Translations under genes and position numbers: made by a program | The notes under the pieces: generated by a model | What the model saw: the letters and a program-made list of their open reading frames with translations, nothing else | What the model was told of the DNA's origin: nothing | Databases searched by the model: none | Shown here: positions 61,369 through 64,000 of the stretch, piece by piece | Position numbering within the stretch: the first letter of the stretch is position 1 | Layout of the letters: every line of letters begins with the position of its first letter | Source of the DNA: Bacteroidales bacterium | GTDB taxonomy: Bacteria > Bacteroidota > Bacteroidia > Bacteroidales > UBA10428 | Assembly (NCBI GenBank): GCA_016928305.1 | Contig: JAFGKY010000028.1 | Location: 1-64,000 of the forward strand | Direction: 5' to 3' | Length of the DNA: 64,000 nt

Positions 61369-62382
61369 TTACAGTATATTTACTTCCGTTTCCAGTGTGA
61401 TGCCAAAATGAGTCTTCACTGCCCTTTGGATTCTCCTGGCGAATTCAACAATTTCAGTGCCTGAAGCACTGCCATGATTTACAATAACAAGAGGCTGTTT
61501 TTTATACGTTCCTACATTACCGATTCTTTTCCCTTTCCAGTGACATTGTTCTATCAACCATGCAGCTGAAATCTTGAAACGTTGCTCTTCGCATTTATAC
61601 CCGGGTATCGATGGAAAAGACTGCCGGATGGTATTGAACTGTTGTATATTGAGCACAGGATTTTTAAAAAAACTTCCGGCGTTACCCAATTGTGCTGGTT
61701 CGGGCAGTTTCTTTTTCCGGATGGCTATGATTGCTTCACGGATGGTTTGTATTGAGGTTTCAGGGTAACCGTCAAGTTCCTTTTCAAGGTCGGGATATCG
61801 GGTCTTAAATTCATGGTTTCGGGTTAACCTGAAAGTAACATGGGTAATAATGCAACGATTCTTCAATTCTTTCTTAAAGATGCTGTTTCGATAGTCAAAT
61901 TTACACTCTCTGGCGGAAAAGACTTTCTTTCTGCAATTTTTCAGCATAACCGTCTCCACCTTCTCAATGCAGTCTTTTACCTCAGCACCGTAAGCCCCTA
62001 TGTTCTGTACCGGACTTGCACCTACATTGCCAGGGATATGTGACAGGTTTTCGAGGCCACCCAGATCATTCGACACGCAATAACAAACGAAATCATCCCA
62101 GTTTTCTCCGCTACCAACCCTGATCCAGACATTATCTTTTGTTTTTTTTACTTTTTCCATCCCTTTAATTTCGGGGTGAATTATTAATCCTTCATAATTG
62201 CGGGTAAACAATACATTACTTCCGCCTCCTAAAACAAATTTTGATTTCCATTCAGGACGGTCATTTCTCAGGAGCTCAATCACATCCTCCGTTGTTTCTG
62301 GTATGGCAAACCATTTGGCATACAACGCGATACCAAATGTATTGTAAGACAAAAGCGAAATATTTTCCCGAAGAGAAAGCAT
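61369..62382 (-). CDS. murB: UDP-N-acetylenolpyruvoylglucosamine reductase
   Basis: This 337-residue flavoenzyme reduces UDP-GlcNAc-enolpyruvate to UDP-MurNAc in peptidoglycan synthesis. FAD-binding motifs are KFVLGGGSNVLF and SHIPGNVGASPVQNIGAYG; catalytic residues are in GNAGSFFKNPV (Ser) and a C-terminal Glu. The ORF is open for 60 codons further upstream, through a heptamer array (SLFTFHFSLF), but the start MLSLRENISLLSYNTFG at 62382 is the family start. A TATATTTG -7 box lies 21 bases upstream at 62410-62403. Length agrees with type I MurB. Confidence 0.95.
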   Translation of the reverse strand: MLSLRENISLLSYNTFGIALYAKWFAIPETTEDVIELLRNDRPEWKSKFVLGGGSNVLFTRNYEGLIIHPEIKGMEKVKKTKDNVWIRVGSGENWDDFVCYCVSNDLGGLENLSHIPGNVGASPVQNIGAYGAEVKDCIEKVETVMLKNCRKKVFSARECKFDYRNSIFKKELKNRCIITHVTFRLTRNHEFKTRYPDLEKELDGYPETSIQTIREAIIAIRKKKLPEPAQLGNAGSFFKNPVLNIQQFNTIRQSFPSIPGYKCEEQRFKISAAWLIEQCHWKGKRIGNVGTYKKQPLVIVNHGSASGTEIVEFARRIQRAVKTHFGITLETEVNIL

Positions 62383-62402
62383 CGTGAGATCATTACTCCG
62401 GA

Positions 62403-62410
62403 CAAATATA
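62403..62410 (-). promoter_or_regulatory. -7 element of the murB promoter
   Basis: Plus-strand CAAATATA is TATATTTG on the minus strand, an exact match to TAnnTTTG. The -33 position upstream lies inside the heptamer repeat array (62411-62477), with no TTG at 19-21 bases. Confidence 0.6.
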
Positions 62411-62477
62411 ATGAACAATGAACAATGAATAATGAAAAGTGAAAAGTGAAAAGTGAAAAGTGAAAAGTGAAAAGTGT
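62411..62477. repeat. Heptamer tandem array upstream of murB
   Basis: ATGAACA (2 to 3 copies), then ATGAAAAGTG and six copies of AAAAGTG run directly upstream of the murB -7 box. The unit is of the same family as the arrays at 48961-49162 and 63741-63860. Confidence 0.93.
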
Positions 62478-62642
62478 AGGCAGTCGTGTGTTGGTTATAC
62501 GGAAACAGATATGCCAATATAACCGGAGTTATAGGATAATTATTCAAATAGCATCTATCCATGATGTTTATACTTCCACCCTTACCGCTGGTAACTTTAG
62601 CTGGAATTTTTACCTTAGCACTTAATTTAAACTCATTCGTGT

Positions 62643-63758
62643 GTGAAGATTTGCATTTCCGTCACCAATGACGTTTTCACCGATCAGCGTGTGAACAGGA
62701 CAGTCTGTTCGCTTGTCAGTGCAGGCTACACGGTATCTGTTATAGGCCGGAAAAAATCATCCGGCATGGAAATCACCATGTTTCCCTGCAAGGTGAAACG
62801 GCTAAAATTGATCTTTAACAGAGGGCCTCTTTTTTATGCGGAGTTTAATATCCGGTTGTTTTTTTTACTGCTGTTCATCCGGGCTGATGTATTCCTGGCC
62901 TGCGATCTGGATACGCTTGCCGCAAATTATCTGGCGGTACGTATTAGAAGAAAGACTCTTGTATACGACAGCCACGAATATTTTACCGAAGTTCCCGAAC
63001 TCGTTGGAAGGAGTTTGATCCGTAATATATGGGAAACGATCGAGAAGAGAATCCTGCCTCATATCCGTTATTCCTACACGGTTAGCCAGTCAATTGCCGA
63101 TGCATATCTGATGAAATATGGAATTCGTATGGAAGTGATCCGAAATTATGCATACCGGAGAAAATCATTTATTCAGCCCGGATTTAGCCTGAAAAGGGGA
63201 AAGGAGAATATTATCCTTTATCAGGGTTCTGTTAATGTGGGAAGAGGTCTTGATCTGGCGATCTCGGCAATGAAATTTGTTGAGAACGCACGGTTGGTGA
63301 TTGCGGGCGACGGAGACATCCTGCAGGATCTTATCAGACAAGCTCGTCGTGAAAGTCTTTTGGGAAAGATATTGTTTTGCGGAAGAATTCCCATTCAAAA
63401 TCTGTTTCTGTTTACACTGCAGGCTGATATTGGTATCTCACTTGAGGAAGACATGGGATTGAATTACCGGTATGCCCTGCCCAATAAACTTTTTGATTAT
63501 ATACAGGCAGGGGTTCCTGTATTGGTTTCCGATCTTCCTGAGATGGCTTCGGTAGTGCAGAAATATGATATTGGCAGAATCATCAAGACAACAGACCCCA
63601 GGGAACTGGCTTCCTGTTTTTCAGCTATGTTGAATAATAAAGATGACAGGAATCGCTGGAAGGAAAACTTATTAACAGCTGCAGAAGAACTTTGCTGGGA
63701 GAAAGAGGAAAGTAAGCTGCTGGAACTGTTCAGAAAAGCAGTTAACAGTGAACAGTGA
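62643..63758 (+). CDS. GT4-like glycosyltransferase
   Basis: This 371-residue protein starts at GTG 62643. It has the GT-B fold: MKICISVTNDVFTDQRVNRT at the N-terminus, an RKTLVYDSHEYFTEVPEL loop and a C-terminal nucleotide-sugar half with LVIAGDGDILQDLI, GRIPIQNLFLFTLQADIGIS and YRYALPNKLFDYIQAGVPVLVSDLPEM (the conserved E-x7-E-like part). It lacks membrane helices. It probably adds a sugar to lipopolysaccharide or exopolysaccharide. Its last residues (NSEQ) and its stop codon are encoded by the heptamer array that follows. Confidence 0.9.
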   Translation: MKICISVTNDVFTDQRVNRTVCSLVSAGYTVSVIGRKKSSGMEITMFPCKVKRLKLIFNRGPLFYAEFNIRLFFLLLFIRADVFLACDLDTLAANYLAVRIRRKTLVYDSHEYFTEVPELVGRSLIRNIWETIEKRILPHIRYSYTVSQSIADAYLMKYGIRMEVIRNYAYRRKSFIQPGFSLKRGKENIILYQGSVNVGRGLDLAISAMKFVENARLVIAGDGDILQDLIRQARRESLLGKILFCGRIPIQNLFLFTLQADIGISLEEDMGLNYRYALPNKLFDYIQAGVPVLVSDLPEMASVVQKYDIGRIIKTTDPRELASCFSAMLNNKDDRNRWKENLLTAAEELCWEKEESKLLELFRKAVNSEQ

Positions 63759-63860
63759 ACAGGGAACAGGGAACAGTGAACAGTGAACAGTGAACAGTGA
63801 ACAGTAAATAGTTAACTCACCTACCGTCAACTGTGAACTGTGAACCGTGAACCGTTAACA
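63741..63860. repeat. Heptamer tandem array at the 3' end of the glycosyltransferase gene
   Basis: Units of AACAGTG and AACAGGG repeat from about 63741 to 63807, followed by degenerate copies (AACTGTG, AACCGTG) to about 63860. The array overlaps the final four codons and the TGA stop at 63756-63758 of the gene. Confidence 0.93.
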
Positions 63861-63909
63861 ATTAAATTAATTTTTATAACTATTTTTTCTTATAAATCCC
63901 AAAACTCTT

Positions 63910-63917
63910 TATATTTG
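63910..63917 (+). promoter_or_regulatory. -7 element of a gene beyond the window
   Basis: TATATTTG matches TAnnTTTG and is followed by GCACTCC, a common start-region context in Bacteroidota. The -33 zone is only T-rich. The driven gene must lie past 64000, as no start codon with an open frame is clear before the edge. Confidence 0.65.
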
Positions 63918-64000
63918 CACTCCTTTTTAAACCAGTGTTTTTTTAAACAAGGGTGTAATGGGGAATATCGAATTATATTCCAAGTAGCACATTAATTATT

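Noticed and set aside
62382..62562. N-terminal extension of 60 residues on MurB
   Set aside because: It is translation of the heptamer array and its flank; the family start is at 62382.

Overview
The window reads as chromosomal DNA of an anaerobic member of the Bacteroidota, most likely Bacteroidales or a near relative. The basis is the promoter style (TTG, about 19 bases, then TAnnTTTG), the lack of strong Shine-Dalgarno sequences, a type IX secretion sorting domain, a gldF/gldG pair, DUF4248, an arm-less-Arg Bacteroidetes-type tyrosine recombinase, a LytTR regulator and an oxygen-sensitive glycyl radical enzyme. No rRNA or CRISPR array is seen.

Positions 1-12100 form an AT-rich accessory island. 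From the left edge it holds a three-gene minus-strand operon (small membrane protein, LEA14-like protein, and a transglutaminase-like protein cut by the window edge), a 1401-residue secreted beta-helix protein with a type IX signal, a DUF4248 protein, an SMC/RloC-like ATPase with a zinc hook, and a protein with an HNH-like treble clef. The last two are each followed by a long palindromic spacer; the first spacer resembles an integron attC site. A tyrosine recombinase lies beside tRNA-Ser(UGA), which is the probable integration target. The ATPase/HNH-like region is the best candidate in the window for a poorly described (defence-type) system.

From about 12.2 kb onwards the content is mostly core genome. 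It runs: HU, TrmH-type methyltransferase, LytTR regulator, a repeat-flanked secreted protein, HtpG, DPP IV peptidase, aminotransferase, methylglyoxal synthase with a WD40 protein, macrodomain and PheT. Next come a surE - membrane protein - lpxB - SpoIID operon, a GT81-like glycosyltransferase, a lipoprotein with a beta-barrel, gldF-gldG-DUF4340, dnaN with an overlapping exonuclease, FAH hydrolase, alcohol dehydrogenase with an HD protein, and pyruvate kinase. Then follow yicC-gmk-nadD-siaB-like kinase, a trans-4-hydroxy-L-proline dehydratase (HypD) with its activase, a Ca/Na antiporter, an LTA-synthase-like sulfatase, purB - glycosyltransferase - MsbA-like ABC exporter, nfeD - mltG - phosphohexomutase-like protein, murB and a GT4 glycosyltransferase.

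The core part emphasises the cell envelope (lpxB, murB, mltG, MsbA-like exporter, LTA-synthase-like enzyme, glycosyltransferases) and fermentative amino-acid and sugar metabolism. Intergenic regions are rich in dispersed palindromes and in 7-base tandem arrays (AACAGTG/AAAAGTG), several of which run into gene ends and supply stop codons. Two enzyme-level oddities stand out: a phosphohexomutase homologue whose phospho-serine position is Cys, and a decayed MATE transporter remnant carrying the yicC promoter.
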